From Bermanella sp051277445 (GTDB lineage: Bacteria; Pseudomonadota; Gammaproteobacteria; Pseudomonadales; Oceanobacteraceae): a DNA stretch of 28,256 bases. How positions within the stretch are numbered: position 1 is the stretch's first letter; each line of letters begins with the position of its first letter. The DNA is taken from positions 1 through 28,256 of the forward strand of contig JBNMQC010000023.1 in assembly GCA_051277445.1 (NCBI GenBank). The letters are read 5' to 3'. The notes beneath the pieces were generated by a model. The model had not been told where the DNA came from. It did not search any database and was given only the letters and a program-made list of their open reading frames with translations. The position numbers and the translations under genes were made by a program. Positions 16,013-23,735 of this stretch are shown piece after piece.

Positions 16013-16321
16013 ATGAACATTAATAAACTCACTACAGGTGTTGGCGGCGGTACACAGTCGCGTAACACCGAAAAAACCGCATCGGCCGGTTCTGGACAGG
16101 CGTCTAACGCCCCTGAAACCAAGAGCCCTGCTGATGCTGAAGTGAAACTCAGCCCGCAAAGTAAGTCGATTCAGCAAATAGAAGCTGAAGTGGCCAAAAT
16201 GCCAGACATTGATGATGCCGCAGTGGAGCGTATCAAGGGTGCACTCGCCAATAACGAGTACAAAATTGATTACGAACGCATTGCAGGCCAAATGATCAAA
16301 TTTGATGGGCTCCTGAAATAA
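16013..16321 (+). CDS. flgM: Anti-sigma-28 factor FlgM
   Basis: FlgM binds FliA (sigma-28) and holds late flagellar genes off until hook completion, when it is exported through the flagellum. The 102-aa protein has the conserved start MNINKL, a disordered Gly/Ser/Thr/Ala-rich N-terminal half (about 8-45), VKLSPQSKSI near residue 44, and a C-terminal sigma-binding helical region (about 52-102: IQQIEAEVAKMPDIDDAAVERIK, YKIDYERIAGQMI). It follows a sigma-28 promoter and precedes flgN by 12 bases. An AAGG ribosome binding site lies before the ATG. Because export depends on hook length control, the giant FlgE here should delay FlgM release; that is inference. Confidence 0.93.
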   Translation: MNINKLTTGVGGGTQSRNTEKTASAGSGQASNAPETKSPADAEVKLSPQSKSIQQIEAEVAKMPDIDDAAVERIKGALANNEYKIDYERIAGQMIKFDGLLK

Positions 16322-16333
16322 TAAGGGATAAGT

Positions 16334-16819
16334 ATGTCAGTGCCAGCAATCAGTGAATTGAACGATGTATTTGCACACGAGCAATCCACCCTGCAGCAGC
16401 TTCAAGCCGTGCTTGAGGCCGAATCGTCGGCACTATTAGACCGAGACATACTGGCTATTGAAGGTACCGCCCAGCGCAAGGTGAATGCCCTTACGGCTTA
16501 TCAAAAGCAAGTAAACAAACGCTTATCTTTCCTCCTTGAGCATGATTTTGAAGGCTCAGAAACGGGTTTGCTTGCCCTGATCGCCTGCTACCCAACTCCT
16601 CTCCAATCTGAATTAACACAACAATGGCACACCCTTAAACAAGGATTCGAAGACGTCATTGCGCAAAACGAACGCAACGGTATTGTCATCTACCACAATC
16701 AGCAACGTAACCGTAACTTGTTGAATATCTTGCATGGCAGCAAAAATGAGCCAAACTTATACAACGGAAGTGGCGCGGCACAAGGACAAAGCCAAAGACA
16801 GAGTCTAGGTGAAGCCTAA
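16334..16819 (+). CDS. flgN: FlgN-family flagellar export chaperone
   Basis: FlgN is the cytosolic export chaperone for the hook-junction proteins FlgK and FlgL. The 161-aa product is mainly helical, with an LQAVLEAESSALLDRDILAIEGTAQRK segment (about 22-50) typical of the FlgN fold, a middle region (LSFLLEHDFEG), and a basic, Gln-rich C-terminal tail (about 130-161) where HAP binding is expected. AGGG precedes the ATG, 12 bases after flgM. The flgA-flgM-flgN order is the standard one. Since FlgK here is oversized, its chaperone-binding C-terminus, outside the window, is the part to compare. Confidence 0.88.
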   Translation: MSVPAISELNDVFAHEQSTLQQLQAVLEAESSALLDRDILAIEGTAQRKVNALTAYQKQVNKRLSFLLEHDFEGSETGLLALIACYPTPLQSELTQQWHTLKQGFEDVIAQNERNGIVIYHNQQRNRNLLNILHGSKNEPNLYNGSGAAQGQSQRQSLGEA

Positions 16820-16879
16820 CCTAGTTTTGACCAATGGCTGCCCGCCTGATTTTACATTCAAGCACGATAGACGATTGTC

Positions 16880-17671
16880 ATGGAACCAGCTGAAGCTCAA
16901 GCAGATAACTACCTAGAAAGCCCGGAAGAAATTTATCGTGCCATACAGCGCTTGATTCGCTATGCGCCCAAACTCACTGCGCGCTTTGAAGGCATTGATG
17001 ACGCCTTTGCAACGGCCATCACCAAGGTTGATTTAAAATCAAAAGCCTTTGCCTTTGATAAACTGATTCCGGATAACGGCAATGAGGTTCTTCAACGGGG
17101 CAAACGCCTTGAATTAATTGCTGACTTTCGTGGCATCTTGGTCAAGTTTTTTGTTGAGGGAGGCTTAAAGTACCGTCCGCAAAACCAAGAGTACATTGCC
17201 CAATTTCCAACTAAGTTACTCTACCTTCAGCGCCGCAATGCATATCGCGCTATGGTGCCGCGTACCTATTCGGTGTATGCCGTATTTCGTTCTAGCGAAG
17301 ATAAACAAGTATTCAAAGGCCGCTTACAAGATATTTCAGGCTCTGGTTTTAAAGCGTATTTCAAAGGCGATATTTCGCCAAACTTAAAAGCCATTACTAA
17401 CTTTGACGAAAGCACCTTACATGTGGGTGATGAATCCATGGATTGTGGCTTAGACGCCCGTCATGCGGTCTATAACGAAGAGAAAGACCTGACCTTTTGT
17501 GGGTTTTCGTTTCAACCATTAAGCGGTATGAAACAGCGCTACGTGGAGCAATTCGTCAACACCTTGCAATACGAAGAGCAGCGAAAACAGCAAGCAGCAG
17601 AAGCGCGTAAACAAGAACAAGCAGAGGCACAAGCACAAGCTGAAACACAACAATCTGACGAAGCCAGTTAA
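16880..17671 (+). CDS. PilZ-domain flagellar brake protein, YcgR-like
   Basis: A cytosolic c-di-GMP receptor likely to act on the flagellar motor. It has the two-domain layout of YcgR: an N-terminal YcgR-type domain (about 10-110) and a PilZ domain (about 115-230). The c-di-GMP motifs are visible: RRNAYR (Arg119...Arg123, the RxxxR element) with VPR after it, and DISGSG (151-156, the D/N-x-S-x-x-G element). Length without the tail fits YcgR (244 aa in E. coli). The last 30 residues are a low-complexity Glu/Gln/Ala-rich tail. It follows flgMN by 60 bases with no clear terminator between. I leave the symbol empty because ycgR and flgZ are both used for this class. Confidence 0.85.
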   Translation: MEPAEAQADNYLESPEEIYRAIQRLIRYAPKLTARFEGIDDAFATAITKVDLKSKAFAFDKLIPDNGNEVLQRGKRLELIADFRGILVKFFVEGGLKYRPQNQEYIAQFPTKLLYLQRRNAYRAMVPRTYSVYAVFRSSEDKQVFKGRLQDISGSGFKAYFKGDISPNLKAITNFDESTLHVGDESMDCGLDARHAVYNEEKDLTFCGFSFQPLSGMKQRYVEQFVNTLQYEEQRKQQAAEARKQEQAEAQAQAETQQSDEAS

Positions 17672-17765
17672 ACAGACCAGTGTATTGCGCATTCAATGTA
17701 TGTCTACACTATGGTGTTTAACTGACAATCTCTATCGCTTATGCAGCACGCAACCCGACTGCATA

Positions 17766-18389
17766 CTAGTGGGGCCAATTCGGTTTTAATTGCTTTAAGC
17801 GTTCAAAATCTTCTGCTCGATCCACATCCCACAAAGGGCCCAGTATAGCGGCTTTTTTATTGGCAGCCGCTAAACGCTGAAAGGTAACAGCCATGACGTC
17901 TTCAGTGCCCCATGGCACATTATCAAATAGCTCATCACACGCTTGGGTCGCGCCCACCAATACATAACCGCCATCTTCTGCGTTGATAAACACATGGGCC
18001 TCGTCATCTAATGCATCAAGCGCTTGCCGATAATGATCCAAGGTCAGTACGGGGCAATCACTGCCAACAATCAACACCTTCTTAGCCAGTGTTAACCCCC
18101 AGCGAATGCCATTGGCCATGCGCTCGCCTAAGTCACTCCCCTGTTGCACCACCAACGGGGTTTGCTGTGCAATGCGCTCTATCACCTGGTGCTCACCTAA
18201 TTGACCGAGGGATAAAACCGATAACCCCCCTAATTTTTGCGTTACGCGTGTTAATTGATCGTGGGTGTGTTGCAGTAACTGGATATGTAAATCTAAACAA
18301 GCTTGATCGCCAAGGGTCGGGGCTAGTCGAGTTTTCACCTGTCCCAAACGCGGCAACTTAGCAAATTGAATAATAATATGGTTAAACAT
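17766..18389 (-). CDS. DUF2064/TIGR04282-type glycosyltransferase-like protein
   Basis: A 207-aa GT-A fold, nucleotidyl/glycosyl-transferase-like protein. Visible motifs are FAKLPRLGQVKTRLAP (9-24), QGSDLGERM (83-91), VGSDCP (108-113, the likely metal/nucleotide site), EDGGYVLVG (138-146) and WDVDRAED (187-194); all are hallmarks of the DUF2064 family. It is the last gene of a minus-strand operon, 33 bases after a TIGR04283-type glycosyltransferase, itself next to an ArsS-like enzyme. Families of this pair recur beside arsenosugar genes, where they are proposed to build the glycosyl part. The exact substrate is not known from the sequence. It converges with the PilZ gene. Confidence 0.82.
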   Translation of the reverse strand: MFNHIIIQFAKLPRLGQVKTRLAPTLGDQACLDLHIQLLQHTHDQLTRVTQKLGGLSVLSLGQLGEHQVIERIAQQTPLVVQQGSDLGERMANGIRWGLTLAKKVLIVGSDCPVLTLDHYRQALDALDDEAHVFINAEDGGYVLVGATQACDELFDNVPWGTEDVMAVTFQRLAAANKKAAILGPLWDVDRAEDFERLKQLKPNWPH

Positions 18390-18422
18390 AAAGCAACTTA
18401 TAAAGGTAAAAGTAAAACGATA

Positions 18423-19097
18423 CTAGCGATATCTATCCGCCAGTGTCTCAGGGCTAACCCCTCGCCAAAATGCATAACGCAATTGCCACATAAGAATAAC
18501 GGTTTTTAGTAAGCCATTTTTTTGCCAGCGCCTTGCGGATGTAATGACGCTCTCTTTTAGGCACTTAGGCGGGGCAAGTTTTTTGGCGCGTTTAGAAAAG
18601 TCCACATCTTCCATCAAAGGAATCGACTTAAAGCCATTAAGTGAATCGAAAAAACGTTTACGTACAAAAATGCATTGGTCACCCGTAGCCACCCCCGTTA
18701 AACGGGATCGCTGATTGATAAACCATTCAATGATGCGAAACCCCAAACCCTTTGCATCCAGTTGCACATTAAAGCGCCCCCATTGATGCAAACTGGCTTG
18801 ATCAACCATGGCCCGTAACTGTGACGAATTAAACTGGGTGTCGGCATGCAGAAATATCAGCCAAGTTCCTTTGGCGTGTTGTGCGCCGGCATTCATTTGG
18901 TTCGCACGGCCTTTTTCGCTTTTTATCACCGTGAACTGCTTTGCCAGTGTCACATCGCAACCATCATCGCTGCCACCATCCACAACAATGATGTCTTTTA
19001 CATATTCTTTGAGCAATGTTAAACGATAAACAAGGCTGGTAACCTGCTCAGCTTCATTAAAAACCGGCACCACGACACTGACATTAAACTGATTCAT
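18423..19097 (-). CDS. TIGR04283-type arsenosugar-associated family 2 glycosyltransferase
   Basis: A 224-aa GT2-fold glycosyltransferase. It has the N-terminal SVVVPVFNEAEQV (7-19), VVDGGSDD (38-45, nucleotide-sugar binding), FLHADT (82-87, the DxD-like metal site), TGDQCIFV (138-145) and a PLMEDVDFSKR motif (160-170, probable catalytic acidic pair), then RRWQKNG (189-195). This compact pattern is characteristic of the arsenosugar-biosynthesis-associated TIGR04283 family. It starts 6 bases after the ArsS stop, so the genes are clearly co-transcribed. No membrane helix is evident apart from a mild hydrophobic C-terminal stretch. The reaction is inferred from the family; the acceptor is unknown. 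Confidence 0.85.
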   Translation of the reverse strand: MNQFNVSVVVPVFNEAEQVTSLVYRLTLLKEYVKDIIVVDGGSDDGCDVTLAKQFTVIKSEKGRANQMNAGAQHAKGTWLIFLHADTQFNSSQLRAMVDQASLHQWGRFNVQLDAKGLGFRIIEWFINQRSRLTGVATGDQCIFVRKRFFDSLNGFKSIPLMEDVDFSKRAKKLAPPKCLKESVITSARRWQKNGLLKTVILMWQLRYAFWRGVSPETLADRYR

Positions 19098-19103
19098 AAA
19101 AAA

Positions 19104-20066
19104 TTAAGACAACGCCCCACCACAAGAAGAGCCAGCCCCTGCTGTACAACCAAAACAATGACCAGCCACTGCGATATCATTCCCGGCTAGATCGCTTTTT
19201 AATAAGTCTTGAATGTGACGGGCTTCGTGCTTGCTATTGGCCGTTGGCATATCCAACATTTGATTAAAATCACAATCGTATAAGTTGCCCTGATAATCCA
19301 CACTCACCGTATTACGACACATGACGGTGTCCAAGTTATGGGCTTGGTAGTTATCAATTAATAGTTGCATATAATCGTTAAACTGCCCTTTGGATACCAA
19401 CATAGAACCAAAGCGTGAAATAGGCATATTTGTAATGGTGTATAACTGGTTAAACTCAATGCCCCAATCGTCCATCAGGCGTTGCTTGTAGTCTTGCTGA
19501 AGTGACGTTTGCGAGGGTGGCAAAAACGCCCCACCAGGGTTGTAAACCAAATCGAGCGTCAAACCTGTGCCTTGTCTACCAAACCCCAGATCATTCAAGA
19601 TATGCAACCCTTTAATGCTGTTATCAAATACACCTTTGCCACGCTGTGCATCCACATTCTCTTGGGTATAACACGGTAATGATGCCACCACGGTGACGTT
19701 TTCATCGGATAAAAACTGTGCCAAGTCCTCGTAACCGGGCTCACACAGAATCGTAATATTGCAGCGGTCGATGACTTCACAGCCTAACTTGCGCGCTTCA
19801 CTGACAAGATAGCGAAAGTGCGGATTCATTTCAGGAGCGCCACCGGTTAAATCTAGGGTTTTCACACCACGCGCCTTAATCACATCCAGCACGAGATTAA
19901 TCGTCGCCTCGTCCATTAGTTCTGTACGGCGAGGCCCTGCATTTACATGGCAGTGGGTACAACTCAAATTACATAAATAACCAAGATTGACCTGCAGAAT
20001 ATCCAGCGCTTGGCGCTTGATGGCGGGAAACTCACGGGCAATTAAAAGGGGTTTGGTGTCCAGCAT
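19104..20066 (-). CDS. arsS: Arsenosugar biosynthesis-type radical SAM protein ArsS
   Basis: A radical SAM enzyme of the ArsS family, thought to join a 5'-deoxyadenosyl group to methylated arsenic on the way to arsenosugars. The CxxxCxxC iron-sulfur motif is C32-C36-C39 (LCNLSCTHCH), followed by NAGPRRTELM and the LDLTGGAPEMNPHFRYLV segment that binds SAM. The C-terminal tail has cysteines 304, 307 and 315 (HCFGCTAGAGSSCGG), the place where some relatives carry selenocysteine; here the codons are ordinary cysteines. At 320 aa it has the usual length. It leads a three-gene operon with two glycosyltransferase-like genes. No arsM methyltransferase is visible in the window, so the arsenic substrate must be made elsewhere or come from outside. 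A role in another adenosylation cannot be excluded. Confidence 0.85.
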   Translation of the reverse strand: MLDTKPLLIAREFPAIKRQALDILQVNLGYLCNLSCTHCHVNAGPRRTELMDEATINLVLDVIKARGVKTLDLTGGAPEMNPHFRYLVSEARKLGCEVIDRCNITILCEPGYEDLAQFLSDENVTVVASLPCYTQENVDAQRGKGVFDNSIKGLHILNDLGFGRQGTGLTLDLVYNPGGAFLPPSQTSLQQDYKQRLMDDWGIEFNQLYTITNMPISRFGSMLVSKGQFNDYMQLLIDNYQAHNLDTVMCRNTVSVDYQGNLYDCDFNQMLDMPTANSKHEARHIQDLLKSDLAGNDIAVAGHCFGCTAGAGSSCGGALS

Positions 20067-20209
20067 AGTCTCAACTCTCTCGTTAACGACCTCTGTGTGC
20101 CGCTTTTAATAGGTATTACCTTAGTCATGTGAGACCTAATGCACAAGACCTAGTTCCCTTCACATGCTTGGCACAAGCCACGATAGGATGATTTAACTAC
20201 ATGAGTTGA

Positions 20210-20237
20210 TTGAGTTTTTTACTGGCGTGGGTAAAAT
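20210..20237 (+). promoter_or_regulatory. Probable sigma-70 promoter of tRNA-Arg
   Basis: TTGAGT and TAAAAT are separated by 16 bases, placing the start of transcription a few bases before the tRNA 5' end at 20247. Found by eye; spacing and sequence are reasonable. Confidence 0.55.
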
Positions 20238-20246
20238 GCAGTTTAT

Positions 20247-20322
20247 CTCCCTATAGTTTAACAGGATAAAACTGCCGCCTCCTAAGCGGCTGCTCCAGGT
20301 TCGAGTCCTGGTAGGGAGACCA
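20247..20322 (+). tRNA. tRNA-Arg (anticodon CCT)
   Basis: The sequence folds into a full cloverleaf. The acceptor stem is CTCCCTA/TAGGGAG with discriminator A and an encoded CCA (20320-20322). U8 is present, the D stem is GTTT/AAAC, the anticodon stem is GCCGC/GCGGC with loop CTCCTAA (anticodon CCT at 20281-20283), and the T arm is CCAGG/TTCGAGT/CCTGG. This decodes the rare arginine codon AGG. Confidence 0.96.
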
Positions 20323-20345
20323 TCACTCCTATCTTGGTAAGTATC

Positions 20346-20729
20346 ATGCAAATCTATGTTCTAATCGCTTGCGACCGCCTTGAAGAAAGCCAAGAGAAAA
20401 ACCTTAAGCAAAATCTCACAGACATACTTGCTGCACTACAACGTTATGTAGATGAAAACACCGTGGCACACGTATCTCTCATTAACGAATGCGATAGCGA
20501 TAGCGATAGCGATAATTGTGAAGATTGGCAGCTGGGTATTACACAAACCGTTAAGAAAAGTGTGCAGTTGAAGTTCCCAGTGAATCTTTTTAATGACTTA
20601 GCAAAACAGTTTTCGCTGGATTGTGAAATTGGCTCCATTGAAGATGACTCGCGTGTGCCAGTGAGCTATTTTGGCCATGAAGAAGGCAAAGGCGATTCGT
20701 ATTTAATTGCTCAGTATTTAGGTTTATAA
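20346..20729 (+). CDS. Hypothetical acidic protein with hexanucleotide repeat
   Basis: I do not recognise this protein. From the ATG at 20346 it has 127 residues; an upstream TTG at 20334 would add four and has no ribosome binding site. It begins with a hydrophobic strand (MQIYVLIACDRL) and a helix (about 14-40), and is acidic overall. Codons around 20491-20514 are four tandem GCGATA units, giving alternating Asp and Ser (residues about 49-56) just before CEDW. The second half has a mixed alpha/beta look (VQLKFPVNLFNDLAKQF) and ends YLIAQYLGL. It starts 23 bases after the tRNA and may share its transcript. A bidirectional terminator follows. The coding call is moderate, from its length and its position between tRNA and terminator. 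Confidence 0.6.
   Translation: MQIYVLIACDRLEESQEKNLKQNLTDILAALQRYVDENTVAHVSLINECDSDSDSDNCEDWQLGITQTVKKSVQLKFPVNLFNDLAKQFSLDCEIGSIEDDSRVPVSYFGHEEGKGDSYLIAQYLGL
20491..20514 (+). repeat. Hexanucleotide tandem repeat (GCGATA x4)
   Basis: Four perfect copies of GCGATA inside the small acidic gene. Because the unit is 6 bases, slippage would add or remove Asp-Ser pairs without shifting the frame. Confidence 0.9.
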
Positions 20730-20768
20730 ATCGCCTAACGAATCAATATTAGCAAGAAATGTAAAAGC

Positions 20769-20805
20769 AAAAAGCCCCGTATTCTTACGAATACGGGGCT
20801 TTTTA
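20769..20805. terminator. Bidirectional rho-independent terminator
   Basis: A strong stem, AGCCCCGTATTC paired with GAATACGGGGCT around a TTAC loop, with A-run and T-run flanks on both sides. It ends the small acidic gene on the plus strand and pntB on the minus strand. Confidence 0.93.
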
Positions 20806-20827
20806 TTAGCCATTAATTAATCTTTTA

Positions 20828-22237
20828 TTAAAGATCTTTTAATGCACCAATGGTATCTTGCAATACTTTCTTCGCATCACCTGGCACCATTAACGCGTTG
20901 TCACGGATAAACAACTCGTTTGGAATACCAGCAAAACCTGGTGACAGACCACGCTTAACCACTACAACGGTTTTTGCATTGTGTACGTTAAGAATAGGCA
21001 TACCAAAGATTGGCGAGTTAGGATCTTCCGCCGCACCTGGGTTAACCACGTCGTTTGCACCTAGTACGATGGCAACGTCAGTTTGAGAGAACTCAGGGTT
21101 GATGGTATCCATTTCGACTAGTTGATCGTACGGTACTTCAGCTTCTGCCAATAGTACGTTCATGTGACCAGGCATACGACCGGCTACTGGGTGAATCGCA
21201 TATTTAACTTCAGCACCGTTTGCTTCGAGCATGCTGGCAAGCTCACGCGTTGCGTGCTGTGCTTGTGCTACTGCTAAACCGTAACCCGGTACGAATACCA
21301 CTTTTTGTGCACTTTCTAAAAGCATGGCTAATTCGTCAGCATTGGAGAATTTCACTTTGCCTTCATAGAACGCATCGTTTTCCGATTTGCTTACACCGCT
21401 TTGTGCAGACATAGAACCACCGAACAATACGTTTGTTAACGAACGGTTCATGGCTTTACACATGATGCTGGTTAGGATGATACCAGATGCACCAACAAGA
21501 GAGCCTACGATGATCAAGCCGTTGTTGCCTAGTACGAAACCAGCGGCTGCGCCTGCTAAACCTGAGTAAGAGTTTAGAAGAGAAACCACTACAGGCATGT
21601 CAGCGCCACCAATTGGCATAACCAAACACACACCCAAAATCAAACATACAACGATCAAACCAACAATTAATAGATCAGAGTCTAATTGGCTAAATGCAGT
21701 GAAGTAAACGGCACCAGCAATTAAGGTTGCGAAGCATAATTTAACAATCCATTTATAAAGTTTCACTTTATCTGAATCACCAATTTTACCTTTTAGCTTA
21801 CCAACCGCTACGAAAGAACCCGTTAGCGTTACGGCACCAATCAAGATAGAAAGAATCACCGCAACTGACCAATCATAGGTCACTGCAAACTGGCCAACGT
21901 TCTCTAGCTTTTGGCTTTCTAAGTAGTTAGCCGCGGCCACTAATAAAGAAGCACCACCACCAATACCGTTTAAGGTTGCAACCATTTCTGGCATATCCGT
22001 CATAGCGACTTTTTTCGCAATGAAAGCACCGATCACACCACCGATTAATACACCAATAAGAATGTATTCGTAAGTAATTACATTGCTATCAAGTAACGCT
22101 GCAATGACAGCAATTAGCATAGCGGATGCAGACATTTTATTGCCTTGTACCGCTGTTTTTGGAGAAGTTAAGCCTTTTACGCCAAGGATAAATAATACCG
22201 CGGCAACTAGGTAACCTATGTTAATTAATACGTCCAT
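20828..22237 (-). CDS. pntB: NAD(P) transhydrogenase subunit beta PntB
   Basis: The beta subunit of the proton-translocating transhydrogenase carries part of the membrane domain and the NADP(H)-binding domain III. About 8-9 hydrophobic segments fill residues 1-265 (the conserved loop ATLNGIGGGASLL is at about 87-99). Domain III (about 290-469) shows GYGLAVAQAQ (318-327), GRMPGHMNVLL (353-363), GANDVVNP (393-400) and KRGLSPGFAG (428-437), all standard NADP-site motifs. Its 469 residues fit the family. It is the last gene of pntAa-pntAb-pntB, 12 bases after pntAb, and ends in a bidirectional terminator. The complex uses the proton gradient to make NADPH from NADH. Confidence 0.97.
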   Translation of the reverse strand: MDVLINIGYLVAAVLFILGVKGLTSPKTAVQGNKMSASAMLIAVIAALLDSNVITYEYILIGVLIGGVIGAFIAKKVAMTDMPEMVATLNGIGGGASLLVAAANYLESQKLENVGQFAVTYDWSVAVILSILIGAVTLTGSFVAVGKLKGKIGDSDKVKLYKWIVKLCFATLIAGAVYFTAFSQLDSDLLIVGLIVVCLILGVCLVMPIGGADMPVVVSLLNSYSGLAGAAAGFVLGNNGLIIVGSLVGASGIILTSIMCKAMNRSLTNVLFGGSMSAQSGVSKSENDAFYEGKVKFSNADELAMLLESAQKVVFVPGYGLAVAQAQHATRELASMLEANGAEVKYAIHPVAGRMPGHMNVLLAEAEVPYDQLVEMDTINPEFSQTDVAIVLGANDVVNPGAAEDPNSPIFGMPILNVHNAKTVVVVKRGLSPGFAGIPNELFIRDNALMVPGDAKKVLQDTIGALKDL

Positions 22238-22249
22238 TAGTCTGCTACC

Positions 22250-22534
22250 TTATTTCTTTTTAAACATGTTCAGCATGCGGTCAGTTACCATGTAACCGGC
22301 CACAATGTTGATGGTGGCAAGTGCGATCGCAACCACACCCAGTACAGTAGAAAGTACGGTTGTGTGCTCTGATCCACCAGAACTAATGATGGCACCCACA
22401 ACCACGATGCCAGAAATAGCGTTAGTACCGCTCATTAATGGTGTGTGTAAGGTAGGTGGTACTTTGTTAATCACTTCTACACCAACGAAGATCGCTAGCA
22501 CAAAAATGGTTAGGGACATGATAAACATTTCCAT
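22250..22534 (-). CDS. pntAb: NAD(P) transhydrogenase alpha subunit, membrane part PntAb
   Basis: A 94-aa membrane protein corresponding to the C-terminal membrane segment of E. coli PntA. Three hydrophobic helices are visible (about 3-20, 32-55 and 62-82), with the conserved HTPLMSGTNAISGIVVVGAI stretch at about 30-49 and the C-terminal YMVTDRMLNMFKKK. It lies 5 bases after pntAa and 12 before pntB, so the three genes form one operon. The split alpha subunit is the arrangement known from Rhodospirillum and many pseudomonads, whereas enterics have one fused PntA. Confidence 0.96.
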   Translation of the reverse strand: MEMFIMSLTIFVLAIFVGVEVINKVPPTLHTPLMSGTNAISGIVVVGAIISSGGSEHTTVLSTVLGVVAIALATINIVAGYMVTDRMLNMFKKK

Positions 22535-22539
22535 AATTC

Positions 22540-23676
22540 TTATTCCTTCTCTGCCACAGCTTTTAAGCCTTCGTGTTTGATCTCGCCCGCTTCAGTGACT
22601 AGCGTTGCAGCGACAATGTCATCTTCCATATCGATTTTAAGCTCGCCTTCGGCTGCCATGTTCAATAGGAAAGTAGTGACGTTCTTAGTTAATAACTGAG
22701 ATGCGTGAACCGGAACACGGCCAGGATGGTCGGTGTAGCCGATGATGGTCACACCATCAACATAGGCTTTATGACCCGCAACGGTGCCTTCAACGTTACC
22801 GCCGCGCTCGGCTGCAAGGTCAACAATAACAGAGCCTTTTTTCATGTAGTGCAGCATGTCTTTGGTGATCAAACGTGGAGACATTTTGCCTGGGATCGCT
22901 GCCGTGGTGATCACAAGATCCGCCTGCGCCACTTTCGCTTGCATTTGCTCGCGCTGCTTTCTGTAGAACTCTTCAGATTTTTCAGTGGCGTAACCACCGG
23001 TTGCACCGCCTTCTTCTTGTGGTAAATCAAATTCCACAAATTTAGCGCCTAAAGATTCAACCTGTTCACGTACCTCTGCACGCGTATCGTATGCTTCAAC
23101 CACTGCACCTAAACGACGTGCAGTAGAAATTGCCATAAGACCGGCAACACCTGCGCCTACGATGAAAACTTTAGCTGGGTGGATAGTACCGGCTGCGGTC
23201 ATTAGCATTGGAAAATACTGCGGAAGCTCCATGGCACCGGATAGTACCGAACGGTAACCACTGATGGCGCCCATTGAGCTTAATACGTCCATGCTTTGAG
23301 CACGGGTCGTACGCGGAATAAATTCCAATGCAAACGAGCGTACATTGCGAGCAGCCAGTTGTTTGATAAGTGGTAAGTTGAACCACGCATCAAGCATACA
23401 AATTAATGTGCTGTCTTCTTTCAGTAATGGCACTTCTTCATCAAGAGGCTGACGTACTTTTAATACGATGTCTGCTTGATCATATAAAGATTGCGCACTT
23501 GGTGCGATGCTGGCGCCACAGGTACGATAATCTTCATCACTAAAGTGCGAGTTATCACCCGCACCTTCTTGAACAACCACTTCGAAACCCGCTGATAATA
23601 GCGCACCGATGCCAGATGGAATCAATGCTACGCGATTTTCCCCAGGATAAATTTCCTTAGGTACCCCTATTAACAT
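22540..23676 (-). CDS. pntAa: NAD(P) transhydrogenase alpha subunit, NAD-binding part PntAa
   Basis: The soluble domain I of the transhydrogenase binds NAD(H). The sequence begins MLIGVPKEIYPGENRVALIP, typical of the alanine dehydrogenase/PNT family. It has SMGAISGYRSVLSGA, the Rossmann motif VFIVGAGVAGLMAISTARRLGA (about 170-191) with the acidic Asp at 197, and the mobile-loop region with MKKGSVIVDLAAERGGNVEGT. I start at the ATG at 23676 (378 aa), with AGGAG 8 bases upstream; an in-frame GTG three codons earlier overlaps that site. It lies 59 bases after mqo in the same direction with an AT-rich gap and no terminator, so read-through from mqo is possible. Confidence 0.96.
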   Translation of the reverse strand: MLIGVPKEIYPGENRVALIPSGIGALLSAGFEVVVQEGAGDNSHFSDEDYRTCGASIAPSAQSLYDQADIVLKVRQPLDEEVPLLKEDSTLICMLDAWFNLPLIKQLAARNVRSFALEFIPRTTRAQSMDVLSSMGAISGYRSVLSGAMELPQYFPMLMTAAGTIHPAKVFIVGAGVAGLMAISTARRLGAVVEAYDTRAEVREQVESLGAKFVEFDLPQEEGGATGGYATEKSEEFYRKQREQMQAKVAQADLVITTAAIPGKMSPRLITKDMLHYMKKGSVIVDLAAERGGNVEGTVAGHKAYVDGVTIIGYTDHPGRVPVHASQLLTKNVTTFLLNMAAEGELKIDMEDDIVAATLVTEAGEIKHEGLKAVAEKE

Positions 23677-23735
23677 AGTTAACACTCCTAAAATGGATTA
23701 TTTTTTAATTTATTATTATTTGGGTTCGTAAATCG

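Noticed and set aside
17739..17765. A 7-base inverted repeat (TATGCAG/CTGCATA) between the PilZ gene and the DUF2064-type gene as a terminator
   Set aside because: Short stem, 12-base loop and no T-run on either side; too weak to call.
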